A stretch of 53,117 bases of DNA from Saprospiraceae bacterium (GTDB lineage: Bacteria > Bacteroidota > Bacteroidia > Chitinophagales > Saprospiraceae), in the NCBI GenBank assembly GCA_020631405.1, contig JAHDHH010000026.1, forward strand, positions 1-53,117. Reading direction: 5' to 3'. How positions within the stretch are numbered: the stretch's first letter is position 1; the number at the start of each line of letters is the position of its first letter. A program made the position numbers and the translations under genes. This document shows positions 31,801 through 46,800 of the stretch, piece after piece. The notes beneath the pieces were generated by a model. That model searched no databases and had not been told where the DNA came from. It was given only the letters and a program-made list of their open reading frames with translations.

Positions 31801-34800
31801 CAGCACATTCAAATATTTCAACTGTTACATCTTCTGTCACTAAACTCTCACCATTGTCTTGACAACCGTTGTTATTGATATCCCAGAATATCTCTCCTGT
31901 CACATCTTGACATGGATAGATGCCTGCGTCGATATCGCCATCTGCATCATCATTCGATGGATCATTATCAAAACCGTCATCTTCATTTGGATCGAAACAG
32001 CCTGACTGACCTGTAGATGGATCGATATCATCTGACTCATCAGCAACAGCACACATTTCGCTTCCTAATGAAAACTCCCAGCCATGTAATGACTCACCTT
32101 GTGCATTTGGTAAATCAAATTCTACATAGTACGTCTTCGACGGATCTAAACATACTGCAGCATTTTCATTCACACTTTCAGGTCCAAATTCATATTGGCC
32201 TCCTATCGTTTGTGTCGATGCGATACTTGGTCCTGTTGGATTACCGCTTGCATCACACTCATATAAATTCACTGTTACGTCTTCTACTACTGGAGTATCA
32301 TTGTTGTCTTCACAACCATTGTTCTCCATATCGTAGAATACTTCTCCTGCTAAATTCTGACATGGGAAGATACCTGCATCTATATGGTTATCCTCATCGC
32401 CATCATCATCTAAGTCATCATCTCCATTCTCTGGATCGTAACAACCTGATTGGCCTGTCGTCGGATCAATATCATCTGCATCTTCTCCATTTGCGCATGT
32501 CTCTGTATCATGACTTGAGAATTGATAGTACTCATATGGATCTCCGGCCATCTGTGGAATTTCAAACACCACAAAGTATTGCTTCGTTGGCTCCAAACAT
32601 ACTTGCGCATTCGCATTCGGTGAGTTTGGCCCAAATTCATAAGCACCATCAATCGTCTGTGTTGACGCTACTGGTGTAGCTGTTGCAGGATCTTGGCCGC
32701 ATTCAAACACACTTACATTGATTGGGCTATCCACTAAACTCTCTCCATTATCTTGGCAACCATTATTGTTCGTATCTACGAATACCTCTCCTGAGATTTC
32801 CTCACATGGATTGATACCTGCATCTACGTGGTTGTCGTCATCGTCGTCTGTAGGATCATCATCATTTGGATCAAAACAAGAAGATGTACCTGAATCAGGA
32901 TCAATATCATCAGATTCTGTTGCATCAGCACAAGCTTCCTCACCTGTACTAAAATCTTGTCCTTCTAATGGTGCTCCATCAGAATCGTCAAAACTAAATT
33001 GTACAGCGTATTGTTTTGAAGGATCTAAACAAACTTGAGCACCTGGATCCTCAGAGTCATAACTAAATTCGTACATACCATCACTAACAGTGGTACTTGC
33101 AACTGCAAGTCCTGAAGGTGCACCTGAAGCATCACATTCAAATATTTCGACCGTTACATCTTCTGTTACTAATTGGTCACCTTGATCCTCACAACCATTA
33201 TTGTGAATATCCCAGAAAATTTCGCCAGAAATATCTTGACAAGGAAAAATACCTGCATCAACATCTCCATCTCCATCATCATTTGAAGGATCATTATCCC
33301 ATTCATCATCTTCATTTGGATCATAACAAGTTGATTGTCCATTTGAAGGATTAATATCATCAGCATCGGCAGCATCTGCGCATACTTCTGTATCATGTGA
33401 GCTAAACTCCCATCCTGCTAAAGGTTCTCCAATAGCATTATCAATTTCGAATTCGACAATATACTCTACAGAAGGATCTAAGCAAATCTCCCCTCCAGGC
33501 GTTGTACTTTCTGGTCCAAATTCATACTCTCCATTTTGAGCTGTAGCCGTTGCCACTGGTGTTCCAGAAGGCATTCCGTCCGCACCACATTCATAAAGAT
33601 TTACCGTCACATCTTCTGCCACATTTGTTTCTCCGGCTTCTTGACAACCATCATTATCTAGATCATAGAAGATAACACCACTCAGATCTTGACAAGGATA
33701 AATACCTACATCAATATGTTCGTCGTCATCTCCATCCGTAGGATCGTCATTTTCTGGGTCAAAACATTCAGAAGAACCCGTTGAAGGATCTATATTATCA
33801 GCATCAGATGACATGGCACATGATTCTGTATCATTACTTGAGAAATTCCAATTATCTAAAGCCTCACCATCGCCATTCGGTAGGTTAAACTCAACTCTAT
33901 AAGTTTTATCTGGCGCTGGACAAACATCAGCATTTGGATTTGAAGATCCTGTTCCAAAGTTGTATTCGCCATTTATAGTTGTGGTCGTTGCAATTGGAAT
34001 GTCTGGATTACCATTTTCGCCGCATTCATAAAGTGTAACTTCTACATCTTCAGCAATTGCAGTCTCGAAATCATCTTGACAGCCATTGTTATTCAGATCA
34101 TAGAAAACAACACCTTCAAGTTCTTCACAATATGGTAATTCTGCACATTCGAAATTATCCACATCTGGATCACTATCATTGGTATCATCAAGAGATGCTT
34201 TATTGTAAAGTCCACCTCTAGCATTTGGATCTGCCGTATTAATATCGGCGCAATAGCTAAATTCGCCATCACCCGGCGTATTTGGATCATTTAAATTCAT
34301 CCATACGCCTATCACTATTGTATAAGTGTGACAAGCGTCTGGCAATGCATTTTGATCTTCTGCCAATACCCATGGTCCAGTACCGAATAATGTTTGTGGA
34401 CCAGGATTCGCTGAGTGACCTGGTGCATTCGTACTTACTTCTGCATTTTGAATAACTATATCGGTATCAAAACAAGGTGTATCATCAGCGCTATATTCCC
34501 ATGCCGCACCACCTACGTTACAAACTTCAACTTCATAAGTAACATCCCATATAAATGCACCTGTATCAACTACATCTACTAGTGATTTATTTAAAGTAAA
34601 GTAAGGTATATCAGCACAAACTTCATCTGTTTCATCTGCCACGCCATCATCATTAGTATCCAAGAAAGTCTGATTGAACAAGCCCTCACCAGGCTGACCA
34701 TTAGACCCTGCTCCACCGTCACCACATGCTGTGTAGAAATCATCTCCGCCATCTACAGCTCCGCCATCTTCAAGATCTATACTGAAGCAAATATCAAGTG

Positions 34801-37800
34801 TATATACATGAGTACCCCTAGAACCGATGAATACATCATCAGCAAATTGCCATTCAGTTGCACTTGTAGGGTTTAATGAAAGATTTGTAAATGCATGAAC
34901 AGTAGAATTATACCTAGCACTAGTCATGACAATATCATCATCCCATTGCGGCCAATCATAAAGATCGTAGAAACCAGGCTCCATACCCATATTGTTGACT
35001 ACGATATTATAAGTAATACACCATTCATTATGATCTGTTTGCGTTAAATCAGCAATCGTTTTTGTATGCTGAATAGCAAACACATCTTCACAAGCTTCAT
35101 CCATCTCATCTGGAGTACCATCATTATTTAAATCAAGACCAGATTCATTGTATAGCGCTTCACCTGGAGAAGGATCACCAGGTATTGCTGTTCCACATTC
35201 AGTAACGACATTATCTCCACCACTTGCATCTGATAAGTCAATATCCACTTCAAACTCTACAGTACAGCAGTGACTTTCTCCTGGACTTAAAGTCTCATCA
35301 TCTACGATTAACCAACCACCATTAGGTACTGGAGGTGTTAATACACCACTTACATTATTATCGCAAGTGTAAGTACCGCTAATAATTTCAATATCATCAT
35401 CAAATTGAGGGAAGTCATAAAGGTCGTAATCCCCATCAGCACCACCATCGTTATACACGCAAATCTCATATGTTACCATATTATTTCCATTTGCCATAGG
35501 CGCAAAACCAACCTCTTGCTTTTCATGATATATGTGTGGTAAGTCTCCGCAAGCTTCATCCTCTTCATCTGGTGTACCATCATTATCTAAATCTAATTGT
35601 GATTGGTTATATAAACCTTCACCTGGCTCACCATCTGGGCCAATACCATTGGCACCGCACTCATCATAATCACCATCACCTGGTGTCGTTGGATCATTAA
35701 GATCCATATCTACACAAACAATAAGGCAATAGACATGGTCAGTACCTGGTTCAATACTTTGATCATCAGCCAATGTCCATGGATCAGTTGTGCCGAGATC
35801 AACAGCTGCTGGATTACCAGCATTACCTGCTGCGTCTGATGTGTAGTTAGCACAAGTAATTATGACATCATCATCATATGATGTATCATCATTCAAGTCA
35901 TAAGTACCAGCCAATCCACCATCATTAGTGACTGTAATTGTGTATTTAACTTCCCATTCAGTAGGACCTGTCTGGCTAATACTCGTCAATTCTTTTTCAT
36001 GTGTTATATGTGGTATATCGCCACATGCATCATCTTGTACATCTGGTGTACCATCATTGTTTGTATCTAATGCTGATTTGTTATAAACACCCTCTCCATC
36101 TGTACCAGAAGCTATACCACCATCACCGCAAGCAGTGTAGGCTTCATCACCTGGAGTTGATGGATCGGTAAGATCCATAGTAACATCTACAAAGAGGCTA
36201 TATGCATGACATGATCCATCGCTCAAATCTTCATCATCACCCAATAACCATGGTGAGGCCGTTGGTAAGGTCTGAGGACCAGGATTACCAGCATTAGAAG
36301 GTGCGTCTGTAGAATATCTTACTGCATCTACAACTACATCATCATCGAAACATGGCGTATCAGTCAAATCATATATACCTAAAGCACCTCCGATATTACA
36401 AACATCTATACTGTATTCTACTGTCCAACTTCTTGGACCTATTTGAGTAAGCCCAACAAGATCTTTTTCTAGAGTGAAGTAAGGTACATCACCACAAGCT
36501 TCATCTTGTTGATCTGGAATTCCATCGTTATTTGAATCAAGTGAACTGATATTATACAGACCCTCACCAGGCTCTCCATCTGGACCAGCACCACCATCTC
36601 CACATGCGGTATATACATCATCGCCACCATCAGCAGCACCTCCATCTTCAAGATTCAAATCAACACACACTACCAAATTATAAGTATGTGATGCCTGAGA
36701 TGCTAATGCCTCATCATTTCCTAATTGCCATCCTAAACCAGTAGGCACTGGAAGTGCCAATGCTGTAACAGGATGCACTGAACTAGAATACTCAGCGCTC
36801 AGGATGGTAAAGTCATCATCAAATTGAGGCAAATCATAAAGGTCATAGAAACCATCTTCATTACCTCTATTCGTCACTACAATTTCATAAGTTGCGCACC
36901 AAGACCCATCAGTTTGCTGAGTCACTGATAACAATTCTTTTTCATGGTCTATGTTGAAAACATCTTCGCATGCTTCATCAACCTCATCAGGAGTGCCATC
37001 ATTATTCATATCTAAGCTAGACTGATTAAATAATGCTTCACCTGGACTAGGATCTCCACCGTTAGCTGCTCCACATTCAGAAACCACATTATCTCCTCCA
37101 CTACCTGGAGCTACATCAATATTGACTTCAATTTCTAGCATACAACAATTTGTTGTACCTGGAGCAATAGTGATATCATCTTCAAGCAACCATCCATTAG
37201 GGCCTGCAGGTGGTACAGTTAAGTTATTAACTCCACTTGCATCACAAGAAGATTGAGCACTTATAATTGTGATATCATCATCAAATTGAGGATAGTCATA
37301 TAGATCATAATTACCATCAGCGCCACCATCATTGGTTACACAAATTTCATATACAACCATATGATTACCATTTGGCATTGGCGTGAAGCTACTTACACTT
37401 TTTGTATGATAAAGGTGTGGTAAATCCCCGCAAGCTTCATCTTCTTCATCAGGCGTACCATCACTATCCAAATCTAACATTGACATATTGTATAGTCCTT
37501 CACCTGGTTGTCCATCTTGACCAGCACCACCATCTCCACAAGCAGAATAAGTACCATCCCCAGGAGTAGCAGCTGCATTTAAGTCCATATCAACGCATAC
37601 AATTAAACAGTATACATGATCCTCTCCAGCATCTATATCAGTCGTACTAGCTAAAGTCCAAGGGCCTGTTACACCTAAATCAAATGGACCAGGGTTTCCT
37701 ACATTTCCTAAAACATCACTTGTGTAATTAGCACATGTAATTGTGATATCATTATCATAAGCAGTATCATCTGTCAACGTATAATTTCCAGTAGTTCCGC

Positions 37801-40800
37801 CCGTATTACTAACTGTAATCGTATATTTTACATCCCAGCTATTAGGGCCAGTTTGTGTGATTGATGTAAATTCTTTTTCATGTGTTACGATTGGCAAATC
37901 AGCACATGCTTCATCTTCAATATCTGTTACGCCATCATTATTGGTATCTAAAGCTGCTTCGTTATACAATCCTTCGCCTGGCATTGGCATTCCGCCATTC
38001 GCGGCACCACATGCTTCGTAAAATTCATCACCAACACTTGCAGCGTCATTTAATTCGAAAGTTACATCCACTTCAACTGTATAGTTACTACATGCACCAG
38101 CTGCCATTGTCATATCATCACCTAAAGTCCAAGGCCCATTTCCAACCAAAGTAGTCGGTCCTGGATTTCCAGGATTACCTGAAGCATCAGTAGAATATCT
38201 CGCTGCATTAATTACTATATCATCATCAAATGAAGGTGTATCAATAAGATCATAATCCCCATTAGCTGTACCTATATTACAGACCTCAATTTCATAAGTT
38301 ACTGTCCAATCATATGGCCCTGTTTGGGTAACGCTACCAATAGATTTATCTAAAGTAAAATATGGAATATCTGCACAGGCTTCAGATTCTCTATCTGGTG
38401 TACCATCATTATTAATATCTAATTGAGATTGGTTGAAAAGTCCTTCACCAGGAGAACCGTTCATATTACCTCCTGCTCCACATTGAGTCAATAAATCATC
38501 ACCTGCAATACCGTCTTCTAGATCTATATCTACACAAACTGTTAAAACATAAACATTGACTTCAAAGCCTTCCAGAAGTTCATCATTAGCCAATTGCCAT
38601 CCTGCTGCAGGTACTGGAACTGCAAGACTTGTTGTCGGATGAACAGTTGACGAATATTCGGCACTTAGAATTGTGAAATCATTATCAAAGTCAGGCACAT
38701 CATATAAATCGTAAAATCCAGCCTCTTGCGATCTGTTTTCTACAGTGATATTATAGGTGATACACCAAGTACCATCAGGTTGCTGTTGTAGATCAGCTAC
38801 TGTTTTCACATTACTAATATTAAACACATCTTCACATGCACTATCCTCATCATCTTGAGTGCCATCATTATTTAAGTCTAGACTAGCACCATTGTATAAT
38901 GCTTCACCTGGACTAGGATCACCGCCTGTTGTTTCTCCACATTCTGTAACAACATTATCACCGGTACTTCCCATACTTAAATCAACATCGACCTCGATAT
39001 TTAAATCATAGCAGTATGTCTCACCAGCAGGTATTGTTTGGTCATCATCTAAATTCCAACCTGGAGCTGCAGGAACTGGAATCGATAGTGTACCACCTAC
39101 TCCAACAGTTGAAGTATATGAAGCAGCTATTATTTCAATATCATCATCAAACTGAGGCAGATCATTAAGATCATACAAACCTGATGCTCCTCCTTCATTA
39201 TACACACAGATTGTGTACGTGACCATATGATTTCCATTCGCCATAGCGACGAAATTATTTAAGCTTTTTTCTATTCGGATTGCAGGTAGATCTCCACAAG
39301 CCTCGTCTGTTTCATCAGCCATTCCATCATTATTAAAATCTAATGAAGACTGATTGAACAATCCTTCACCACCTGTTGGATTAGAAGGATCAGCATTTCC
39401 ACATTCAGAATAAACACCATCGCCTGGCGTTGCATCTGAGAATATATCCATATCCACGCATACAATCAAACAGTAATTTTGTGGGATAATAGGATCAATG
39501 CTTTGATCATCAGCAAGATTCCAAGGACCAGTACCCATTAAATCAACTGAAGCGGCAGTGCCAGGATTTCCTGGTGCATCAGAAGTATATCGTGCGCATG
39601 TAATTACAACATCATCATCAAAGATGACCATATCATTTAAGTCATAAACACCCGCAGCGCCACCATTATTAAGCACTTCGATATCATATTTAACCTCCCA
39701 TGATCGAGGTCCTGTTTGCGTAATGCCTCCAAAAGTTTTTTCGTGGGTAATTGCTGGAAGATCTCCACAGTCTTCTGCTGTTTCATCACCATTGCCGTCA
39801 CCATCTTCATCTAAAACTGCTTGGTTATACAACCCTTCACCCGGCATAGGATCACCTGGGCCGGAAGTTCCACATGCAATATAATTATTATCACCTGGGC
39901 CTGCATCTGTTAAGTCGAGCGTTACGTTGACTGTTATAATAAATTGATGACAAACACCAGGTAAAATATTTTGTGTTGTTGCTAAATCCCATGGCGTTAA
40001 AGTAGGTAAAGTAACTGGTCCAGGATTAGCGGCATTACCAGCAGCATCTGAAGTGAAGCTTGCTGAATTAATAACAACGTCATCATCAAATGATGGTTGA
40101 TCCCAAAGATCATAATCATCTGCTGCGCCACCTGTATTACAGACTTCTACTATATATTCAACATCGTACGATTTAGGTCCTGTTTGAGTTACTGTATTTA
40201 ATGTTTTTGAAAGCGTCAAATATGGTAAATCACCACAAGCTTCATCAGTTTCATCAGGAACACCATCGTTATTAATATCTAAATATGACTCATTAAACAA
40301 TCCTTCACCTGGGCTTCCGTCAGGACTAGCTCCTGCTCCACATTCAGTATAAGTATCATTACCCACTACACCATCTTCAAGGTCCATATCAACACATACC
40401 GTTAATGTGTAAACATGTGTTGCATTTGGTTGAATATTGACATCATTTGCCAATGACCAACCTGGAGCTGCAACTGGCAGCGTTAAAGTTGTCAAAGGAT
40501 GAACCGTTGAAGCATACTCCGCACTTACAATAGTAATATCATCATCATATTGTGGGAAGTCATTTAGATCATAGAATCCAGCAGCATCACTCGTATTGCT
40601 TACTGAAATATTATAAAGGACACACCAAGTACCATCAGGATTTTGAGTAATACTCGCTAGGCTTTTTACATGAGAAATTTCGAAAACGCCTTGACAAGCA
40701 TCATCTGTTTCATCTGGAGTACCATCATTATTTAAATCCAATGAAGCAGCGTTATAAAGTGCTTCGCCAGGTGCAGGGTCACCACCGTTTGTGCTGCCAC

Positions 40801-43800
40801 AACCTGTCATCATATTATCTCCACCACTCGCTGGACTCATATCAATAGTTACTTCGATATCTATTGTACAACATTGTTGAGCACCTGGAGAGATATCTTG
40901 ATCATCTAAAAGCAACCAACCGCCAGCAGGTACTGGTACAGGCAGGGTGCCATTACCGCCAACTGTACAGTTGTAGTCAGCAGCAATAATCATAATATCA
41001 TCATCAAATGCTGGCGTATCATATAAATCATACATGCCATCTGCTCCACCATTGTTAAATGCGCATATCTCATAGGTAACCATATGGTTTCCATTCGCCA
41101 TTGCAACGAAGCTAGTCACTGTTTTTTCGATATAAACATTTGGTAAATCACCACAAGCTTCATCTGTCTCTTCTGGTGTACCATCATTATCAAGATCTAA
41201 GCTTGACTGATTATACAACCCTTCTCCTGGCATTGGCTCATTTAATACGTTGCCCGCACAAGGATCATAATTACCATCACCAGGTGTGCTTGCACTGTTG
41301 AGGTCCATATCAACGCAGAAAGTTATACAGTACGTTTGCACTACACCAGCATCGATATTTTGATCATCAGCTAAAGTCCAAGGACCTGCTAAATCCGCAT
41401 CATTGGTAGGACCTGGATTATTTGCATTACCTGTAGCATCAGATGTATAGTTGACGCATGTTACAACAATATCATCATCGAATGCTATTTCATCTTCTAA
41501 ATCATACATTCCTGAAGCGCCTCCTTCATTCTCAACAGTAATTGTATATTTTACTTCCCAAGATCTTGCTCCTGTTTGCGTAATGCTTGTCAAAGCTTTT
41601 TCATGAGAAATACTAGGGAGGTCACCGCAATCATCAGCTGTCTGATTCGGATTACCATCACCATTTGTATCTAATTGTGCCTCATTATAAAGACCTTCTC
41701 CTGGAACAGGTCCTGCGCCACCATTTTCACCACATGCAGAATAATTACCATCTCCAGGCGTTGATGCATCTTGAATATTCATCATAACATCAACAGAAAT
41801 AGTATAGGTCTGACATTCAGCTGGTTCTATCTCTTGCTGGTCTGCTAAGTCCCAAGGACCAGTACCAGCCAAAGCTGTTGGCCCAGGATTACTTGGGTGC
41901 TCGAATGCATCTGTAGAGAAGCTTGCACCAACTATGGTGATATCATCATCAAAACCAGGCACATCATTTAAGTCATAAGAACCAAAACCACCACCTTCGT
42001 TACAGACGACAATATCATATTGTACTGTCCAAGTATAGGCACTTGTTTGGTTAATACTTGTAATTGTTTTTTCTATTGTGTAGAATGGCAATTCGCCACA
42101 CGCATCGTCCGTACTATCCACCATACCACTTTCGTCAACATCTAAACTGGCTTCATTGAATAAACCTTCACCTGCAAGCGGCCCACCGCCACCTCCAGAA
42201 CCACATGAAGTATACGTGTCATCACCTGTCATACCATCAGTAAGATCAATTTGAACTACAACACAAACATTATAAATATGTGAACCTAAGCCAACCAATT
42301 GTACATCATTGCCTAACAACCAACCTGGTGCGGCAGGTGGCACTGCAGATAGCGTACCACTTGGTCCAGCTGTACTTGTATAGCTAGCACTTATGATGGT
42401 AATATCATCATCGAAAGACGGTAAATCATATAAATCATACTCTGTATCTAGATCGCTATTATTATCTACTGCAATCTCATAGCAGACCGTGTATTCATTT
42501 TCGTTTGCTGTAGGTTCGGCACTTACAAAACTCTTTATAAGGGTTGGACAAGGGATCGCATCGAATGGCTCACTTAAAGTGAAGCATGCATCGCCTACAG
42601 AATAATATTCTAAGTAATAAACCCCCGGACTTGGAATCGTAAACGAATCGTCAGTACCACTTTGGATAGGTAAGTTACCAGCTGGCGTTACTTCGTACCA
42701 GTTATAATTAGTAAAACCTGGAGGCCCCACAACTGTACTTGACTCATCGCTACACAAAATAACCTGATCAAAAAGAGCATTTGTTTGCTGTTCTTCTACG
42801 ATGATCGGATATTCTGCAGAGAATTCACACATCTGACCATTTTCCATAAAATTAACGGTAACGGTGTATGTGATATCAGATGCCACATCGCAAGCTGTAG
42901 GTGTTTGACTTGTTGCGTCACTTAAGTAGGTAGACGGTGTCCACTGCACTGTGACAATATCTCTATACTCTGTTGGTAGATTTAAATCTAGAGCAATACA
43001 ACCTACATTACAAGCTGTATCTGCTTCGTAGTTTTCAAAAGTAAAATCACCCAAGCTGTAAATCTCTGTATCGAAATTAAATTCCATACATCCTCCAGTT
43101 TGACTAGCCACATTTAATACGACAGGATTTGTCAAACCATAGCCATCATTCAAGGTAATACATAAACTATCTCCTGCAGCATTTGGCTCTATAACTGCTC
43201 CAGCAGAAGGACTAACACTGTAGTCCCAATCGCCACAATATCCAATTTTAAGTGGTGCACCTGGGCAGATAGCAATACTTTGATTTAATTCATCTGAAGC
43301 TGCTGGTTCTATACTATCATAATAGAAGTCTTGAGCATCACAAACACAATTTGTTTCTTGCATCACCATAAGGAATACTGGACATGCAATATTTTCATCG
43401 ACATCAAAACAACCCATTACATTAAGTGTATCACCAGAAGCAATATTCACGCTTACCATTGCTGAATCTAGAGGCGGATCAAAATCTTCAAGTATACCGT
43501 TTTGATTTAAATCTCTAATTAATTTAATTTTCACATCATCAACATAATCATCACTACTGTTATTTGCTAAATCAACATCATAGCAAAGAGGAACGGTCCC
43601 ATCTCCATTACCACAACCTACGGTTATCGTTTGATCAGCAACCTCTACAGGAGGATTAAAATTGACTTGAATTGATGGATTAACGCTATTAAGCACCTGT
43701 ACATCACAAGCAATACCTTGCGCCATGCAATTTGAGTTCATCACCGTACTACTTACATTAACACCTAAGTCTTGCTCACCACATCCGACATCCTCTGGCA

Positions 43801-46800
43801 CTTCGAACATGAAGCTAATTTGGAAAGCTTGACCAGGTCCGATACCATCAGGAATATCAAAACATAGATGCGTAATCGCTCCATTCATTTCTTCAGTAAA
43901 CATTGGATTATGTCCAGCTGGCGATAGCCATTGCACGCTTCCCATCATATACATGAAGGTGCTTGTTTCTATATCCATACAGGCCATACTATTATTAGAT
44001 ACACCTGTAGGGCTTATATTTAAAAAGTTTAATGTTATCGTACTTGGTTCACCACATGTTGCATCCAAAGGATCAGCAAACACAAAGAACTGAGCAAAAT
44101 CTGACGGATTGGCCCCATCAATTATTACAGGGAATGTAGGAACAAAACCCGTACTCACCCTTGCTTCGCAAGGATCTGCTGCATCACCTCTGAACCAAAT
44201 ACTTGTACCTGATACAAAGTCTTCACAATTAGTAATGACTTTAAATTTAATTTCTACCTGATTGCTATCCAACGATGATCCAACACCTGGCAATCCATTC
44301 ATATCTATTGGAGGTGCCCAGTCGGCGTCATCAGCGTAGGTATAATACGTACCATAAAGGTTATTCATAGAAGGGTCTGCCACTGGATCTGGAATAGCTA
44401 CTTCGGCACCTTGGTTATTTACCCCTCCAGGATAAATATATCTAAAACTATTAGGGACAAATTCCATTCCATTTGGAAACCAAAATTCTGGTTCAAGATC
44501 AATCAGCAAAGTAGGTCTAACGTTTTTGAATCTTATACCAAACTCTAAAGTATCACAAAGCTGATATTCTTCAACAGCGTTACAACTCCATTCTGCTTGT
44601 ATTTCTGCCTCTTCAGCTATGTATTCATAACAAGCGCCAGCGGCATCACATTGTGTTTCACCCAATGCCGTAAACAACGCTGCTTTATCAGGTGCTATGC
44701 AACCACTTACTGTAGTTAAGCACATCTCAACATCTACATCAGCTAGTCCTACAGGACAGAAAAGCAATTCGGTTTTTATTTGAATTTCAAAACATTCTCC
44801 TACTGCAAGATCTGGATTAATAACGCTATATAAATTTGTTGTTGGTCTTGCTTCTACAAGATTCCAGGTCACTGGTGTTCCATTTTCATCACAAACATCT
44901 ATTAGCTCTATAGTGGTTGGTATTTCTATTGTGGTTACAACATTCGTATGAGTCCCCATATCTACGCCATTGTCTTCGCTGCAAACCGTATAGGTATTGA
45001 CTTCATTCATCATGGCTTCGTCAGCTATAAGTGTATTTTGAATACTAGCCAATAATGGAGGGAAGTTTAAACTTTTATCTGCGAAGTTATCAGGTGATGT
45101 AACTACAGAACCCGTTTGTCTCATTGGATTGATGTTGCCAGGAGAATCATCTGGGTTACTCACAATATTCTCGTAATGTCTAATACAGCCCCAAGGATCA
45201 GGATAAGATGCATTTGGGTATGTATTACAATTAGTTCCAAATTGAGTGACCGGATACCATCTTGCGTTTGAAGAATATAGGGCACCTGCACTATTATGGT
45301 GTGAACTGTTATATGGTCCTTCAACACCAGGCAATGATGGCACATAAGGATCAGCAAATTGATAATCTAATTGAAAATCTGAAGACTCAATATCTTCAGG
45401 ACAAAGTGATGACAAGGAATACTTTATCCCATAAGAGCACGAACCTTCGGTACCACCAACCACTAAATGTGGGAATGGATCATTTGGCACATGGATTAAC
45501 TGTTGAACATCACATTTATCATTTGTATTATTTCCTGCTATTGGTCCACGGTAATAAGTTTGCGATTGACCAATGGTATAATCATTATCTACAATCCGCA
45601 TACCCGCTAACTCCATAGGATCTGCTGCTATACAACAAGTATTGCCTGCACCGTCAACAATACAATTTAAGTTTCCAACATTTGTATCAATAAACGGACT
45701 AAAAGACACTTCAGAATCATCAGGCATGACGATAACGCCATTATCCAAATAAACCATATTACTAGGGAATCTAACATCAAGATATTCCGTAGCCATGAAA
45801 GGTCTGTACTCATTTTCGTACCAGGGAGTGACACCTGGATCAACCTCTGGAAGCGCATTTTGAAGCGCAAAGGTGTATTCAACTTCTGTATTGCAATCAG
45901 TTACACAAACATCTGTTGCAATAGATACTGGGCCTGGCAGATGGCCTTCAAAAGGATAAGTCTCTCTACATGTTCTAGATATACCTCCCGAACTACATGT
46001 TCCTGGAGTAGCCATCCTTGTATCAGCATAAGGATATAAAAACATAGTAGATCCTAGATCCGCCCCATTAATTTCATTTAGTTCTACATTGGGATTACGT
46101 ACTAATGGAACTTTAAGATCTATATAGAAAAAGTCACCGTCCTCTAAATCTAGGTAGTCCAATAAGTCTTGGTGACATGTATTACTTAATTCATCTGGAG
46201 TTGCTGAAGTACAACCATCACTCCTTTTAAAATGAATCATTAATCTACTTAAATCATTTACATCATCCCAAGATGACATATCGTAAATTCTATAGTTGAC
46301 TGCAGACTCAGGAGGGTAATTAGGATTGATATCATCATCAGGACATACCTCAAAATTATCCCCAGTACTAGCGCTACCCTCAACTCCAAAATTCGCAATT
46401 TCCATAGATGGATACCAATAGTTATCTCTATCATCATCTGCATAATCTGGATCAAGGAAACAATCCAAAGTTCCAATTTCTTGTGGTGGTGTACCAGCGG
46501 AAACATCTTCATGGAACCAGCCTAAAAAATTAGCATTATAAACATCTGGAATCAATGGCGCTTCCCAACCTCTGTACCTTACATCGAACAACCATCTAAA
46601 ATCACCTTCGTAATAAACAGTAGAGTTTAGCACCTCATAACCAATTCTCGCATACATGGTATCACCAGGCAAAAATCTTTGTAGATCTTCAGTTGGGACA
46701 TCAGCAGCAGTCAATTTGGTCGTCATAGATTTATCTGCATATCCGAAATTACATCTTTGAATAGTATCAACGAATGCTCTAATATCACAAACACAACCGC

